Positions 20,865-30,290 of a DNA stretch of 64,000 bases are shown here, in pieces (the stretch's first letter is position 1; every line of letters begins with the position of its first letter). Below the pieces are notes generated by a model. That model was not told where the DNA came from. It saw only the letters and a program-made list of their open reading frames with translations, and made no database searches. The translations under genes and the position numbers were made by a program. This DNA is from JAIBCM01 sp041395165 (GTDB lineage: Bacteria; Verrucomicrobiota; Verrucomicrobiia; JADLBR01; JAIBCM01). The DNA is taken from the NCBI GenBank assembly GCA_041395165.1, contig JAWLBA010000003.1:106033-170032 (forward strand). Reading direction: 5' to 3'.

Positions 20865-21067
20865 ACCCAGCGATAGCACAAAACAAATGAATAGACCTTA
20901 TAAAATCCCCTCTATATCTTTTTAGCAACTAGGCATCACTCAAGAGCTAACGGCTCAAAAATGTAATCACTTGTTTAGCTATCGTAACGCTACCAAAAAC
21001 ATAAACCAAGAAATAGAATTGCCAGGTCATCACGATTAAACGTGTTTCAAACAAACCTTTTATAATT

Positions 21068-22405
21068 CTACCAATGCACAGATATACCCCAAGGCTTAGG
21101 CTGGCTAGATTTAGTAACATCATCGGCAATTTTAGCAGGGGTCTCAAAAGCCTTGGTTAATTTATCAGTCACGGGCTTAACGACATGTTCATTAACTTGG
21201 GCGGCCACTTCATTGACCACAGGAGCTGCGACTTCATTTGTTTTTTGAGCAACTGATATTCCTGCCTCTACTACAGGAATCACGACATGTTTCGCCACAG
21301 GCGGAACCACTGCTTCCACAGCCGGTAATATCGCCTTATCCATAACAGCATCAATGGCATAACAACCACCTAACGTAACCACACAATCGGCTTTTTCTGC
21401 TACGTCCAATACATAACCACCCACTTCGGCAGCTGCTTTTACTACTGATTGACCTACCGCTGTTGGTGATAAAGGATGTTCACGAGGTTCTCGTGCTTGG
21501 AAAGAAGCTCCAACAACGCCTGCCAAAACAACCTTACGACCCACTAAATTTCCTGCTGCTTCTTGACTGACTTGGGTTGCTTGATCAAAACTATGAGCTG
21601 TTTCCTTTAAAGCATTTAATTTTCCCTCTAACGCCATTAAACTGTCCTCTATAGGCTTTAAATTGTGAGGAGTAACTACATGACTTTCAGGTGATAACAT
21701 AGTCAGCTCCCCTAGCCCCTGTAGCTCGCCTTGAAACCTAAAAATATTATCTAATTGTTCACGAGCCACCTCTTCTGCTGCCAATGCAGTTTCATAAGCT
21801 TTTTGTGCAGTCGCAGGAGAGTCTGGCATAGCAAGAATTTTTTCGGCTGCTTTACGAGTTTCTATCGCCTCCCCATAAATTATTTCCGCTTTGCGCCACA
21901 AAGAATTCATGTCTTTCTCTAAGTCACTATATATGCGAAACATGCCGTCTTGAAACTTTTTAAAATCTACCCCTGCGTGATCCATATCTCTAAAACTATC
22001 TTTGGCGGAGGATCGATACTCGTGTAATAATCCACGAGCTTTTGTTAATCGCTCGGCTGGAGTTTCTAAAAAAATTGTTGAAAACTCTGCTGCTTCTTTC
22101 CTGCATTCTCTTCCAATAAAATAATACCAACTTACAGGATGTAATTGAGCCAAAAACATCCCATCCGCCGTTGAAAGCAACTGATTATTGCTCCCAGGTT
22201 CCATATGCAATCTAGATACTCGAGCCAATACATCATTTTGATCAGCTTGCACGTTTGCACGCGCTATATGTCTTAAATTATAGGAACTACGAACATGCAT
22301 CCGATTTCCGATTTCCTCTAAAACATTATCGCTCGTTAAAGCTTTATAGGAACTCCTGAAAAGGGCTCCGATTACTCTTTCAACAATTCTCTTTTTGCTT
22401 CCCAT
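21068..22405 (-). CDS. Protein of unknown function, helical, with amphipathic C-terminal repeats
   Basis: I do not recognise this 445-residue protein. There is no signal peptide. The N-terminus is basic (MGSKKRIVERVIGALF). Residues about 120-280 look like long helices with coiled-coil character (ETRKAAEKILAM, KAYETALAAEEVAREQLDN). From about 340 it becomes a run of short amphipathic units rich in Val, Ala, Lys and Pro (AILPAVEAVVPPVAKHVVIP, then VVEAGISVAQKTNEVAAPVV), recalling LEA or phasin-like surface-binding proteins. A hydrophobic ORF (20947-21147, other frame) overlaps its end and could be a frameshifted C-terminal tail. It stands alone between the ATPase and the urate hydroxylase. Confidence 0.6.
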   Translation of the reverse strand: MGSKKRIVERVIGALFRSSYKALTSDNVLEEIGNRMHVRSSYNLRHIARANVQADQNDVLARVSRLHMEPGSNNQLLSTADGMFLAQLHPVSWYYFIGRECRKEAAEFSTIFLETPAERLTKARGLLHEYRSSAKDSFRDMDHAGVDFKKFQDGMFRIYSDLEKDMNSLWRKAEIIYGEAIETRKAAEKILAMPDSPATAQKAYETALAAEEVAREQLDNIFRFQGELQGLGELTMLSPESHVVTPHNLKPIEDSLMALEGKLNALKETAHSFDQATQVSQEAAGNLVGRKVVLAGVVGASFQAREPREHPLSPTAVGQSVVKAAAEVGGYVLDVAEKADCVVTLGGCYAIDAVMDKAILPAVEAVVPPVAKHVVIPVVEAGISVAQKTNEVAAPVVNEVAAQVNEHVVKPVTDKLTKAFETPAKIADDVTKSSQPKPWGISVHW

Positions 22406-22592
22406 AAAAATACTTAACTAAAGTTTTCTCTTGATGACCGACAAGATACTCCAAAACTCTTCATTAAGCAAATAATTGCCCTTTGAATATCTTACTAAAA
22501 CTGAAAAATTAGATTAAAAACTAACCGTTTACTTCATTTTCTAGTAGGTTTAAGCTCGCGCTGTAGCAAATCAATTCGTGGGCTAAAGATTA

Positions 22593-23813
22593 TCACTCAA
22601 TTTTCGCCCCTTGATCGATCCACCGCCCAAGAAGTTCTCTCTCTTCGGGAGTAATATGGGTGCGATTGGCTAATGGCATGGTTTGGGTTAAAACTGCCCG
22701 TGCTTTAATGCGTTGCGCCATCATTTTAATCATCTCAGGAGAATCCAAGCGCACGCCAACTGGCGCCACGGGATAGTCAGGGTCAGTAGGATGCGAAGAG
22801 TGACAAGCCACACAACGTTGTTGAATCACTTGTTCAGCTTGAAGAAAAGTAACCGGCTCACCCAAAAGTTTTTTCTTAGGACTAAATGCGTTGTGACTAG
22901 AATCCCATAACGTGCGCGAGGTCAGCAATAATAAAGCAATGATCGTCAACGTAATCACCATCACCAATGCCGGCACCCAACCTTTAAAATTAAAGCGGAT
23001 ATTCATGAAATGGCGCACGCCAGCGCCACCTAAAATGATAACGGTAAGAATAATCCAATTCCATTTATGCCCGTAAGCAAAAGGAAAATGGTTACTGATC
23101 ATGATAAACAACACGGGAAATGTAATATAGTTATTATGAATCGAACGCTGTTTCGCGCGTAGCGCTAAGGCGTTATCAGGTTTCTCCCCACGTTTCACCG
23201 CGGCGACAAGTTGCCGTTGCGAGGGAATGATGTGAGTCCAAACGTTGCCGATCATCAATGTTCCCAACATCGCACCCACATGTAAATAAGCCGCTCGACC
23301 ACTAAACGTATGCGTAAGATAGTAAATAATGACAACTAAAAGAGCGAAGCAGAAAGTAACCGGCCAGCTTCCTGTTTTAGAAATGGGCGATCGCCAAAAC
23401 AAATCGTAAAAAAACCAGGCTCCGATTAACAATCCTATTCCAATCAAAATTGCTTGGGTTTGAGTAATGTTGGAAACCGCAGGATCGAGCGTCACCGCTG
23501 CACCACCCATATAATAAACTAAAATCAACAAACAAAAACCGCTTACCCATGTGATGGTAGCTTGCAACCAAAACCAATGCAAAGGACCGGGTAGTTGCGC
23601 TGGCAAATCGGGCATTTTTTTAACTTCATAAAAACCGCCGCTGTGGATCATCCAGATTTCACCTTCCAACCCGGCTTTGCTAGCTTCCGTCTCCTTTCGG
23701 ACAATCAAATTGCGATCCAGCCAATTAAAAAGCATGGAATTTCCGACCCACATAATTCCTGCAATCATGTGAACCCAACGAACAATTAAATCTAAAAGCT
23801 CTCGAATTTCCAA
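22593..23813 (-). CDS. puuD: Urate hydroxylase PuuD (membrane protein with cytochrome c domain)
   Basis: The 406-residue protein has eight or nine membrane helices (from VRWVHMIAGIMWVGNSMLF at the N-terminus), with paired histidines in loops (RSIHNNYITFP, AGVRHFMNIRF). A C-terminal cytochrome c domain of about 75 residues carries the haem site CVACHSSHP near residue 334 and a possible axial Met in TQTMPLANRTH. This matches the PuuD family, which oxidises urate to 5-hydroxyisourate and feeds electrons to the respiratory chain instead of making peroxide. No other purine-degradation gene is near, so it appears to be an orphan in this window. The sequence is intact. Confidence 0.85.
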   Translation of the reverse strand: MEIRELLDLIVRWVHMIAGIMWVGNSMLFNWLDRNLIVRKETEASKAGLEGEIWMIHSGGFYEVKKMPDLPAQLPGPLHWFWLQATITWVSGFCLLILVYYMGGAAVTLDPAVSNITQTQAILIGIGLLIGAWFFYDLFWRSPISKTGSWPVTFCFALLVVIIYYLTHTFSGRAAYLHVGAMLGTLMIGNVWTHIIPSQRQLVAAVKRGEKPDNALALRAKQRSIHNNYITFPVLFIMISNHFPFAYGHKWNWIILTVIILGGAGVRHFMNIRFNFKGWVPALVMVITLTIIALLLLTSRTLWDSSHNAFSPKKKLLGEPVTFLQAEQVIQQRCVACHSSHPTDPDYPVAPVGVRLDSPEMIKMMAQRIKARAVLTQTMPLANRTHITPEERELLGRWIDQGAKIE

Positions 23814-23910
23814 GGCAGTAAGACTTTATTAAGACTCATCACGCAAATCAACTTTTTTCCTGTAGGACAACTCCAGAGGTGCTCAGGATTATCTTCACAG
23901 AACTAAAAAA

Positions 23911-24342
23911 TTAATCTTTCTTTTCTTCGCTTTTCACTGATTTTTTTCCAGTTTTTGCTGGTTCCGATGTAGCGACAACAACTTGTTCAACTTCTGTCCA
24001 TTCCAATAAAGCCATCGGCGCGGCATCAGAAGTGCGATTCCCAATCTTAATAATACGCGTGTAACCACCTTGTCTTTCTTTAAAAAGTGGCGCTACATTT
24101 TTAAAAAGTTTTTGCACCGCTGCAGGATTCCCCAAACGAGCTGCGGCCAAACGACGCGCTGCTAAATCCCCTTTTTTCCCTAAGGTCACCATTTTTTCCG
24201 CAAGAGGTTTTGCTGCTTTAGCTTTTGCCACAGTGGTTTGAATGCGTTTGTGTTGAATTAAACTCACCACAAGATTGGCCAACATCGCATCCCGATGTTG
24301 CGAGGTGCGTCCCAATTTAACAGTTTTAGCTCGATGTCTCAT
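23911..24342 (-). CDS. rplQ: 50S ribosomal protein L17
   Basis: MRHRAKTVKLGRTSQHRDAM at the start is the L17 signature, and the core runs to about residue 118. The C-terminus is a Lys/Glu/Ser-rich tail (KTGKKSVKSEEKKD), longer than in many bacteria. L17 lies near the exit tunnel of the large subunit. It is the last gene of the ribosomal run, 5 bp after rpoA; no clear hairpin terminator is seen in the roughly 100 bp that follow. Confidence 0.97.
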   Translation of the reverse strand: MRHRAKTVKLGRTSQHRDAMLANLVVSLIQHKRIQTTVAKAKAAKPLAEKMVTLGKKGDLAARRLAAARLGNPAAVQKLFKNVAPLFKERQGGYTRIIKIGNRTSDAAPMALLEWTEVEQVVVATSEPAKTGKKSVKSEEKKD

Positions 24343-24347
24343 AACTT

Positions 24348-25373
24348 TTATTGTCCATTAGAAGTAATAATCTCGGATCGGGTAGTCTCGTTAATGAGAC
24401 CTGGTTCAAATTTCATGCCTAATCCCAAGCCTAACTCTTCCAGCTTAGCTTTAATTTCGTTGAGCGATTTCTTACCGAAATTACGATATTTCAACATTTC
24501 CGCTTCGCTCTTCATCGCAAGGCTACCTACCGTGGTAATATTCGCGTTGTTAAGACAGTTTGCCGCACGCACAGAGAGTTCGATTTCATTTACGCTCATG
24601 TTCAGCAGCTTCTTCAATCGACTGTCAACTGGGCTGCTTTCCGGTTTGGTTTCTTCAAATTCAACTGGCTCCTCACTGTAACCCACGAAAATATCCAGGT
24701 GATGACGTAAAATCGCCGAAGCTTGCAATAAAGCATCAGACGGATTGATACGACCATCAGTCCAAATCTCTAGAATTAGCTTATCGTAATCGGTTCGTTG
24801 CCCCACACGAGCATTCTCCACAGCATATTTCACGCGGCGAACTGGTGAGAAAAGTGAGTCGATAGGAATTTCGCCAATGACTTGTTCCGATTTTTTATTT
24901 TCTTCGCTGGTAGCAAAACCGCGCCCCATTTTGATTTCAAATTCCATTTCCAATTTTTGTTTTTTATCCAAAGTGCAAATGAGTTGCTCGGGATTCAGCA
25001 CTTCTACACCCTGCTCTAAACGAATATCCGCGGCGGTCACTTCGCCGGATTTATTAACATTCAATAAAAGTGTTTTCGGATCGCGATCAGCAGTCTTAAA
25101 TTTAATCTGCTTTAAATTTAAAATAATGTCCGTCGCATCCTCCACAATACCCGGTAACGTGGCAAATTCATGAAGTGCTCCTTCGATTTTCACTGAAGTA
25201 ATAGCAACTCCCTCCAGAGAGGAAAGCAACACACGACGTAAACTATTCCCTACTGTGTGACCATAACCCGTCTCAAAGGGTTCCGCAATAAATTTAGCGT
25301 AAGTTTCTGTGGCAGTAGCCTCGTCTTTAACAAGACGTTTGGGCATTTCAAAACGACCTAAGCGAATTGGCAT
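24348..25373 (-). CDS. rpoA: DNA-directed RNA polymerase subunit alpha
   Basis: The 341-residue protein has the N-terminal assembly domain (about 1-235), with EPFETGYGHTVGNSLRRVLL and the interface TDYDKLILEIWTDGRI, and a C-terminal DNA-binding domain (about 255-325) with ELSVRAANCLNNANITTVGS and RNFGKKSLNEIK. It nucleates assembly of the core enzyme and contacts promoter UP elements and activators. It sits between rpsD and rplQ as in other alpha operons; a gap of about 150 bp after rpsD may hold an extra promoter. The sequence is intact. Confidence 0.98.
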   Translation of the reverse strand: MPIRLGRFEMPKRLVKDEATATETYAKFIAEPFETGYGHTVGNSLRRVLLSSLEGVAITSVKIEGALHEFATLPGIVEDATDIILNLKQIKFKTADRDPKTLLLNVNKSGEVTAADIRLEQGVEVLNPEQLICTLDKKQKLEMEFEIKMGRGFATSEENKKSEQVIGEIPIDSLFSPVRRVKYAVENARVGQRTDYDKLILEIWTDGRINPSDALLQASAILRHHLDIFVGYSEEPVEFEETKPESSPVDSRLKKLLNMSVNEIELSVRAANCLNNANITTVGSLAMKSEAEMLKYRNFGKKSLNEIKAKLEELGLGLGMKFEPGLINETTRSEIITSNGQ

Positions 25374-25524
25374 AATTTCTCCTTATTTCGGGTTTCCCAT
25401 CTCATGCATTGCCGTAGCTCAAAATGGACCAACGAAATATTTTGCGCGTTTTTTATTACTACATTTTTCATTATTTTTCTGCTGATTGACGCGCTTCAAT
25501 TAGCAAAAAAAATAATTAAATTTT

Positions 25525-26133
25525 TTAACGAGAATACAATTCCACAACCAACTGTTCATCGGCTAATGGTTGAATTTCCTCACGAGTCGGCACTCGTCCC
25601 ATCACTCCTTTAAAAACATCTTTATTCAAAGTTAACCAACTCGGCACAGAGGTTAACTGAGACGCTTCCAAATTACGCACCGCCATTTGACGAGCTTTCG
25701 GAGTGTTACAAACTTCAATCTCTTGGCCCGATCGAACGGTGAAAGAAGCAATGGTCACCTTTCTGCCATTGACAGCAATATGACCATGACCAATCATTTG
25801 ACGAGCCTGACGTCGCGTTAAAGCAAAACCTAAACGATAAACAACATTATCTAAACGCGATTCCAAAAATTGTAATAAGATCTCGCCAGTAATCCCTCGC
25901 TTCTTACGGGCCATTTCAAAATAGCGACGAAATTGCCGCTCCAAAAGACCATACGTATAACGCAATTTTTGTTTTTCGCCGACAGCAATTCCATATTCCG
26001 ACTGTTTGCGACGGCCTTTGGAACCGTGCTGCCCAGGAGGATAATTTTTTCTCTCCAACGCTTTAGAAGGACCAAATAAAGATACGCCAAAACGACGGCT
26101 AATTTTTGAACGAGGACCAGTATAACGAGCCAT
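25525..26133 (-). CDS. rpsD: 30S ribosomal protein S4
   Basis: This 202-residue protein begins MARYTGPRSKISRRFGVSLF and carries the S4 RNA-binding domain (about 92-155) with RLDNVVYRLGFALTRRQARQ and HGHIAVNGRKV. It lacks the N-terminal zinc cysteines of some S4 proteins, so it is the cysteine-free form. S4 starts assembly of the 30S body and in several bacteria represses its own operon. It is intact and lies 17 bp after rpsK. Confidence 0.97.
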   Translation of the reverse strand: MARYTGPRSKISRRFGVSLFGPSKALERKNYPPGQHGSKGRRKQSEYGIAVGEKQKLRYTYGLLERQFRRYFEMARKKRGITGEILLQFLESRLDNVVYRLGFALTRRQARQMIGHGHIAVNGRKVTIASFTVRSGQEIEVCNTPKARQMAVRNLEASQLTSVPSWLTLNKDVFKGVMGRVPTREEIQPLADEQLVVELYSR

Positions 26134-26150
26134 AAATTTTTCCTACTTTC

Positions 26151-26711
26151 TTAGACGCGACGTTGTTTACGAGGACGGCAACCATTATGCGGCACCGGTG
26201 TCACATCCACAATACTTGTTACTTCCAACCCGATCCCTTGCAAGGCTCGAATTGCCGCTTCACGACCCATACCCGGGCCTTTTACTAACACTTGCACTTC
26301 TTTCAACCCATGCCCCATTGCCTGACGACTCGCATCCTGAGCCACAACTTGAGCAACATAAGCAGTTGATTTTTTAGAGCCACGAAAACCACATTTTCCT
26401 GCAGAGGACCAACCAATCACATTACCGCGCGGATCGGTAATACTAACAATCGTATTGTTGAATGTCGCCAAAATATGCGCAAATCCAGACGTGATATTTT
26501 TAAAACCTTTCGCTCGAACGATCTTAGGTTTTTCTACAGCATTCGGATCAAGACTAATATCGGCAACAGTCGTTGCTACCTCTTTGGTTTCTGATTTACT
26601 TTTTGCTTCTGTTGTTTTAGGTGCATTTTTTTTAGTCGAAACTTTAGCGTCCGTTTTTTTCTCAGACTTTTCTACTTTTTCAGAAGTCTCTTTTGTATTG
26701 GAATCAGCCAT
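26151..26711 (-). CDS. rpsK: 30S ribosomal protein S11 with long charged N-terminal extension
   Basis: The S11 core occupies about residues 68-186 (ITSGFAHILATFNNTIVSIT, KCGFRGSKKSTAYVAQ, and the end PVPHNGCRPRKQRRV). The first roughly 65 residues are a Lys/Glu/Thr/Ser-rich tail (from MADSNTKETSEKVEKSEK), not found in the usual 125-130-residue protein. S11 forms part of the 30S platform near the mRNA exit. The tail is in frame and uses the same kind of codons as the core, so it appears genuine. The gene is intact, between rpsM and rpsD. Confidence 0.96.
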   Translation of the reverse strand: MADSNTKETSEKVEKSEKKTDAKVSTKKNAPKTTEAKSKSETKEVATTVADISLDPNAVEKPKIVRAKGFKNITSGFAHILATFNNTIVSITDPRGNVIGWSSAGKCGFRGSKKSTAYVAQVVAQDASRQAMGHGLKEVQVLVKGPGMGREAAIRALQGIGLEVTSIVDVTPVPHNGCRPRKQRRV

Positions 26712-26722
26712 ATATTATTTCA

Positions 26723-27118
26723 CTACACTTTTCCTGCTTTTGCATCTTTGTTGCGTTGCACACCAACAGTCTTTCGAGGACCTTTTCGAGTTCTCGCATT
26801 GGTGCTTGTGCGCTGCCCGCGCACCGGTAATCCACGACGATGACGAATCCCGCGATAACAGTTGATTGCTTGCAAACGCTTTAAATTCGCTTGCACCTCA
26901 CGACGAAGATCACCTTCAATCACCATTTTATTTTCAGCGATACAAGCCAAAATGCGATTGATTTGTTGGTCGGTTAAATCTTTTGCGCGAATATTGGGAT
27001 CAATCCCAGTCTGTTCTAAAATTAGTTTCGTGCGTTGTAATCCAATCCCATACAAATAAGGCAACGACGCCTCAACACGTTTTTCTCCGGGAATTTCGAC
27101 TCCTAAAATTCTTGGCAT
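26723..27118 (-). CDS. rpsM: 30S ribosomal protein S13
   Basis: I choose ATG 27118 (MPRILGVEIPGEKRVEASLP) because it matches the conserved S13 N-terminus; the frame extends further upstream into rpmJ. The 131-residue protein has the helix-two-turn-helix RNA-binding core (YLYGIGLQRTKLILEQTGID) and the basic C-terminus GLPVRGQRTSTNARTRKGP. S13 sits in the 30S head and contacts the P-site tRNA and L5. Intact. Confidence 0.97.
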   Translation of the reverse strand: MPRILGVEIPGEKRVEASLPYLYGIGLQRTKLILEQTGIDPNIRAKDLTDQQINRILACIAENKMVIEGDLRREVQANLKRLQAINCYRGIRHRRGLPVRGQRTSTNARTRKGPRKTVGVQRNKDAKAGKV

Positions 27119-27125
27119 AACTTTC

Positions 27126-27239
27126 TTATCCTTGACGCTGTTTATGGCGAGGGTTTTTACAAATGACACGCACGACACCTCGACGTTTAATCACGCGACA
27201 ATGTTCACACAACCGTTTAACTGATGCTCTAACACGCAT
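27126..27239 (-). CDS. rpmJ: 50S ribosomal protein L36
   Basis: This 37-residue ORF reads MRVRASVKRLCEHCRVIKRR followed by GVVRVICKNPRHKQRQG. The zinc-ribbon ligands C-x2-C, C and H (CEHC, ICKNPRH) are all present, so it is the zinc-binding form. L36 is the smallest large-subunit protein and helps to fold 23S rRNA. It lies 7 bp upstream of rpsM, the usual position. Confidence 0.95.
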   Translation of the reverse strand: MRVRASVKRLCEHCRVIKRRGVVRVICKNPRHKQRQG

Positions 27240-27320
27240 AGAAGAAATTCATTTCAAATAAAGCTTTGACTTTTAGCAAACACGCGAAGTGATGCAACTA
27301 TTAAATTAATTTTTTTTTAT

Positions 27321-27536
27321 TTACTCCATTTTTACGATTTTTCCCTGTGATAAATCAAAGGGTGACACCTGCAAAGTTACCCTATCTCCTACCTTAAAAT
27401 CAGGCGTTGTCAACCGCCATCGTTTCTCGACATGCACAATAAGCAAATGCCGATTGGGCAATAGAACTCGATAAATCTGATTACCTAAAACCATCCTAAC
27501 TTCTCCTACTACTTCGAAACTGTCCTGAAAGAACAT
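27321..27536 (-). CDS. infA: Translation initiation factor IF-1 (divergent)
   Basis: The 71-residue S1/OB-fold protein aligns over its whole length with IF-1: FEVVGEVRMVLGNQIYRVLLP, then VGDRVTLQVSPFDLSQGKIV. It departs from the usual MAKEDxIE start (MFFQDSF) and from the HISGKMR loop (VHVEKRWRL). IF-1 occupies the 30S A site during initiation. The start ATG at 27536 lies inside the end of map, a 28-bp overlap, so translation is probably coupled to map. Confidence 0.85.
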   Translation of the reverse strand: MFFQDSFEVVGEVRMVLGNQIYRVLLPNRHLLIVHVEKRWRLTTPDFKVGDRVTLQVSPFDLSQGKIVKME

Positions 27537-28279
27537 GTTAAAATCTCCGGTTTCTTTTCTGTAATCAAAACCGTGTGCTCAAAATGAGCGGACGGCTTGC
27601 CATCCACCGCGGCTGCTGTCCACCCGTCCGAACGCACAACAATTTCTGCCTTGCCCATATTGACCATTGGCTCAATAGCCAATGTCATACCCGGTTTTAA
27701 TTTCACTTTTGGACCACCTTGCCGATAGTTGGGCACTTGCGGTTCTTCATGCAATTTTTTACCTACACCATGTCCAACAAACTCTCGCACCACCGAGTAA
27801 CCATGGCGCGTTACATAACTTTCGATTGCACAAGAAATATCATCCACACAATTTCCTGGAATCGCCTGAGCAATACCTAAATTCAACGCCTCTTCCGTCA
27901 CATCTACCATACGTTGGACCTCTGGCGTCACCACCCCAACCACTACTGTTGTAGCCGTGTCACCAATCCAACCCTCCCAAATAATCCCAATATCCAATTT
28001 TACCAAATCCCCATATTGCACACGACGCTGCGTGCCCATACCATGCACCACTTCTTCATTCAAAGAAATACAACAATTTCCAGGAAACCCGCGATATCCC
28101 AAAAAAGCGCTTTTCGCCCCACGCTCCCGAATTTTTTCTGCTACCGCGCGATCCAAATCCAACGTGGTAACACCTGGCACACACAACGCCACCATTTCCT
28201 CTAAAATCTCACGTGCCATCGCTCCACTGCACCGCATGGCTTCAATTTCTCGAGCATTTTTGATAGGAATTTTACTCAT
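27509..28279 (-). CDS. map: Type I methionine aminopeptidase
   Basis: Starting at ATG 28279 (MSKIPIKNAREIEAMRCSG) the protein is 256 residues. The pita-bread fold shows the five metal ligands in context: DIGIIWEGWIGDTATTVV (two Asp), EFVGHGVGKKLHEEPQVPNY (His), MTLAIEPMVNMG (Glu) and HFEHTVLIT (Glu). It removes the initiator Met from nascent proteins. The gene lies between secY and infA, as in many bacteria. Intact. Confidence 0.96.
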   Translation of the reverse strand: MSKIPIKNAREIEAMRCSGAMAREILEEMVALCVPGVTTLDLDRAVAEKIRERGAKSAFLGYRGFPGNCCISLNEEVVHGMGTQRRVQYGDLVKLDIGIIWEGWIGDTATTVVVGVVTPEVQRMVDVTEEALNLGIAQAIPGNCVDDISCAIESYVTRHGYSVVREFVGHGVGKKLHEEPQVPNYRQGGPKVKLKPGMTLAIEPMVNMGKAEIVVRSDGWTAAAVDGKPSAHFEHTVLITEKKPEILTCSFRTVSK

Positions 28280-28318
28280 AGACACAAAACAACCTCAACA
28301 TAGCACAACTTCAGTCTA

Positions 28319-29809
28319 TTATACCAAAGACGCAGCAAACCAAATGATGACTAAAAGACCAATCGCAACCCACAACCATATAACAGCATCGGAAGAAGCA
28401 GCATAGCTACCACTAGCCAACGGAACAGCACTACGCCCCTTCAAGCGACCCTTTTTTAGAAATCCATCATAATGGCGTTGCAATAAAAAGGTTTCAATCT
28501 GTCGCATGGCATCGAGCATAACACCCACGATAATCAACAAACTCGTGCCACCAAAAAAAGAAGCGGTCAAATAAGGAATACCCATCATGCGACTTAACAT
28601 TTGTGGCAACACTGCCAAAACAGTTAAGAAAATGGCACCCGCCAAGGTTAGGCGAGTCATCGTATAATCCAAAAACTCAGCAGTCGGTTGACCCGGTCTG
28701 ATGCCAGGAATAAAACCGCCATGTTTTTTTAAATCGTCAGCAATTTGAATAGGATTGAATTGTGTCGCCACCCAAAAATAACTGAAGAAAAGAATCATTC
28801 CCCCATACAAAGCATAATGCAACGAACCTTGTTGCAAACTAATAATGAAATTACGAAAAATTGGACTCGGATCAGGAACAAAACTCAATAAAAAATTAGG
28901 GAACATCAAAATAGTCTGTGCAAAAATAATCGGCATCACACCGGAATAATTCACCTTCAAAGGCAAATAAGAACTTTGTCCTCCATACATCTTGCGACCC
29001 ACCATGCGCTTAGCATATTGGACAGTGATTTTACGCACGGCTTCTGTGACTGCAACAACTCCCGCTATCACCGCGAACATAAACGCCAACAATAAAACAA
29101 GTAGCAAAGGATTTAATTGTTCAGAGCTAGCGCCCGTGGGAATAAATTTTTGCCAACCTTGTGCCAGCGCAGCCGGCAAGCGCGCTACGATTCCCACAGC
29201 AATAATTAAAGAAATTCCATTTCCAATTCCACGATCGGTGATCTGTTCTCCCAACCATGTTAAAATCATCGTCCCGGTCATATTCACTAAAACAACATAA
29301 AAAATAAATCGCCAACCCGGATCGGGGACCAATTCCATTCCAGTCCTCTGAATCACATCTGTAATACCCGTCAAAAATGGATTTTTACCTGGATTTTGAA
29401 AACCCAACGCAAGCAAATAACCTTGAAGAAGACATAGCACCAGCGTCAAATAACGTGTGTATTGATTCAACTTTTGTCGACCGCCCTCTTCGCGCGCTAA
29501 TTTGCCCAAACGCGGCATCACGACCGTCATCAACTGCAACATAATGCTCGCACTGATATAAGGCATAATACCCAAAGAAAAAATGGCGCAATTTTCCAAA
29601 GCGCCCCCGCTGAAAATATTGACCAAACCCACAACTGTTCCAGCCGACTGATTACTCACAATCGTTTGAAAATATTCGCGCAATAACGCGACATTAATGC
29701 CTGGGCAAGGAATCGCCGCTCCCACACGCACCACCACCACTAACGCCAAAGTAAAAAGAATACGATGACGCAATTCGGGAATTTTTAAACTGTTGCGAAA
29801 GCGAAGCAT
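28319..29809 (-). CDS. secY: Protein translocase subunit SecY
   Basis: The 496-residue protein has ten membrane helices, with the plug region and GGALENCAIFSLGIMPYISA near residue 67, the family signature DRGIGNGISLIIAVGI near residue 192, and the C5 loop GIRPGQPTAEFLDYTMTRL. It forms the protein-conducting channel with SecE and SecG. It follows rplO, the usual place. The sequence is intact, in contrast to the four frameshifted genes just upstream of it. Confidence 0.97.
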   Translation of the reverse strand: MLRFRNSLKIPELRHRILFTLALVVVVRVGAAIPCPGINVALLREYFQTIVSNQSAGTVVGLVNIFSGGALENCAIFSLGIMPYISASIMLQLMTVVMPRLGKLAREEGGRQKLNQYTRYLTLVLCLLQGYLLALGFQNPGKNPFLTGITDVIQRTGMELVPDPGWRFIFYVVLVNMTGTMILTWLGEQITDRGIGNGISLIIAVGIVARLPAALAQGWQKFIPTGASSEQLNPLLLVLLLAFMFAVIAGVVAVTEAVRKITVQYAKRMVGRKMYGGQSSYLPLKVNYSGVMPIIFAQTILMFPNFLLSFVPDPSPIFRNFIISLQQGSLHYALYGGMILFFSYFWVATQFNPIQIADDLKKHGGFIPGIRPGQPTAEFLDYTMTRLTLAGAIFLTVLAVLPQMLSRMMGIPYLTASFFGGTSLLIIVGVMLDAMRQIETFLLQRHYDGFLKKGRLKGRSAVPLASGSYAASSDAVIWLWVAIGLLVIIWFAASLV

Positions 29810-29823
29810 GAGAAAAATACAGG

Positions 29824-30290
29824 TTAATTAGCCGCCGCTTGCTTTTGCGCCAAGAAGCAGTTAATGCTTTGCCGCCCGCTTCTTCAATTTTCTTGGCCCG
29901 ACAAACTAAAGGCAATGGCTTCTACCGTTAATTTTTTCTTTAACTCGCCCGATCCGAGAATTTTATCCCTTTCCAACTTCCATTTACCAATCCCGAATCA
30001 CGCAAGCTTTTTCATTCACTGTAGCGCCTTCATCAAAAGCATTTAATGCTTCACATTCACCAGACACAAAAATTTTTAAATGCATTATGATTAAAACCGC
30101 GCTTGGGCACTCGACGAATCCAAAGGCATCTGACCCCCTTCAAAACCAAACGAATACTGCCTCCGGAACGAGCTTTTTGTCCTTTATGCCCACTTACCGC
30201 TAGTTTTACCGTGACCGGAACTTTCCCCGCAACCCAATCGTTTACGACGATGTCGCGAATTCGAACAGGTTTTAAATTGTGCAATCTCAT
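29824..30290 (-). CDS. rplO: 50S ribosomal protein L15 (multiple frameshifts)
   Basis: The start MRLHNLKP is typical of L15. Continuing across frames one finds SGHGKTSGK, HKGQKARSGGSIRLGFEGGQ, a PKRGFNH segment, ALNAFDEGATVNEKALRDSG, LGSGELKKKLTVEAIAFSL and KKIEEAGGKALTA, which covers the whole protein. I infer the stop at 29824-29826 after the frame ending QKQAAAN. At least five indels are needed and the length is not a multiple of three. L15 is a core large-subunit protein, so these are more likely sequence errors than decay. Its ATG overlaps the rpsE stop (ATGA). Confidence 0.85.

Noticed and set aside
20947..21147. 66-codon hydrophobic minus-strand ORF
   Set aside because: It overlaps the end of the 445-residue gene in another frame. 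It may be a frameshifted tail of that gene but has too little support for a separate call.
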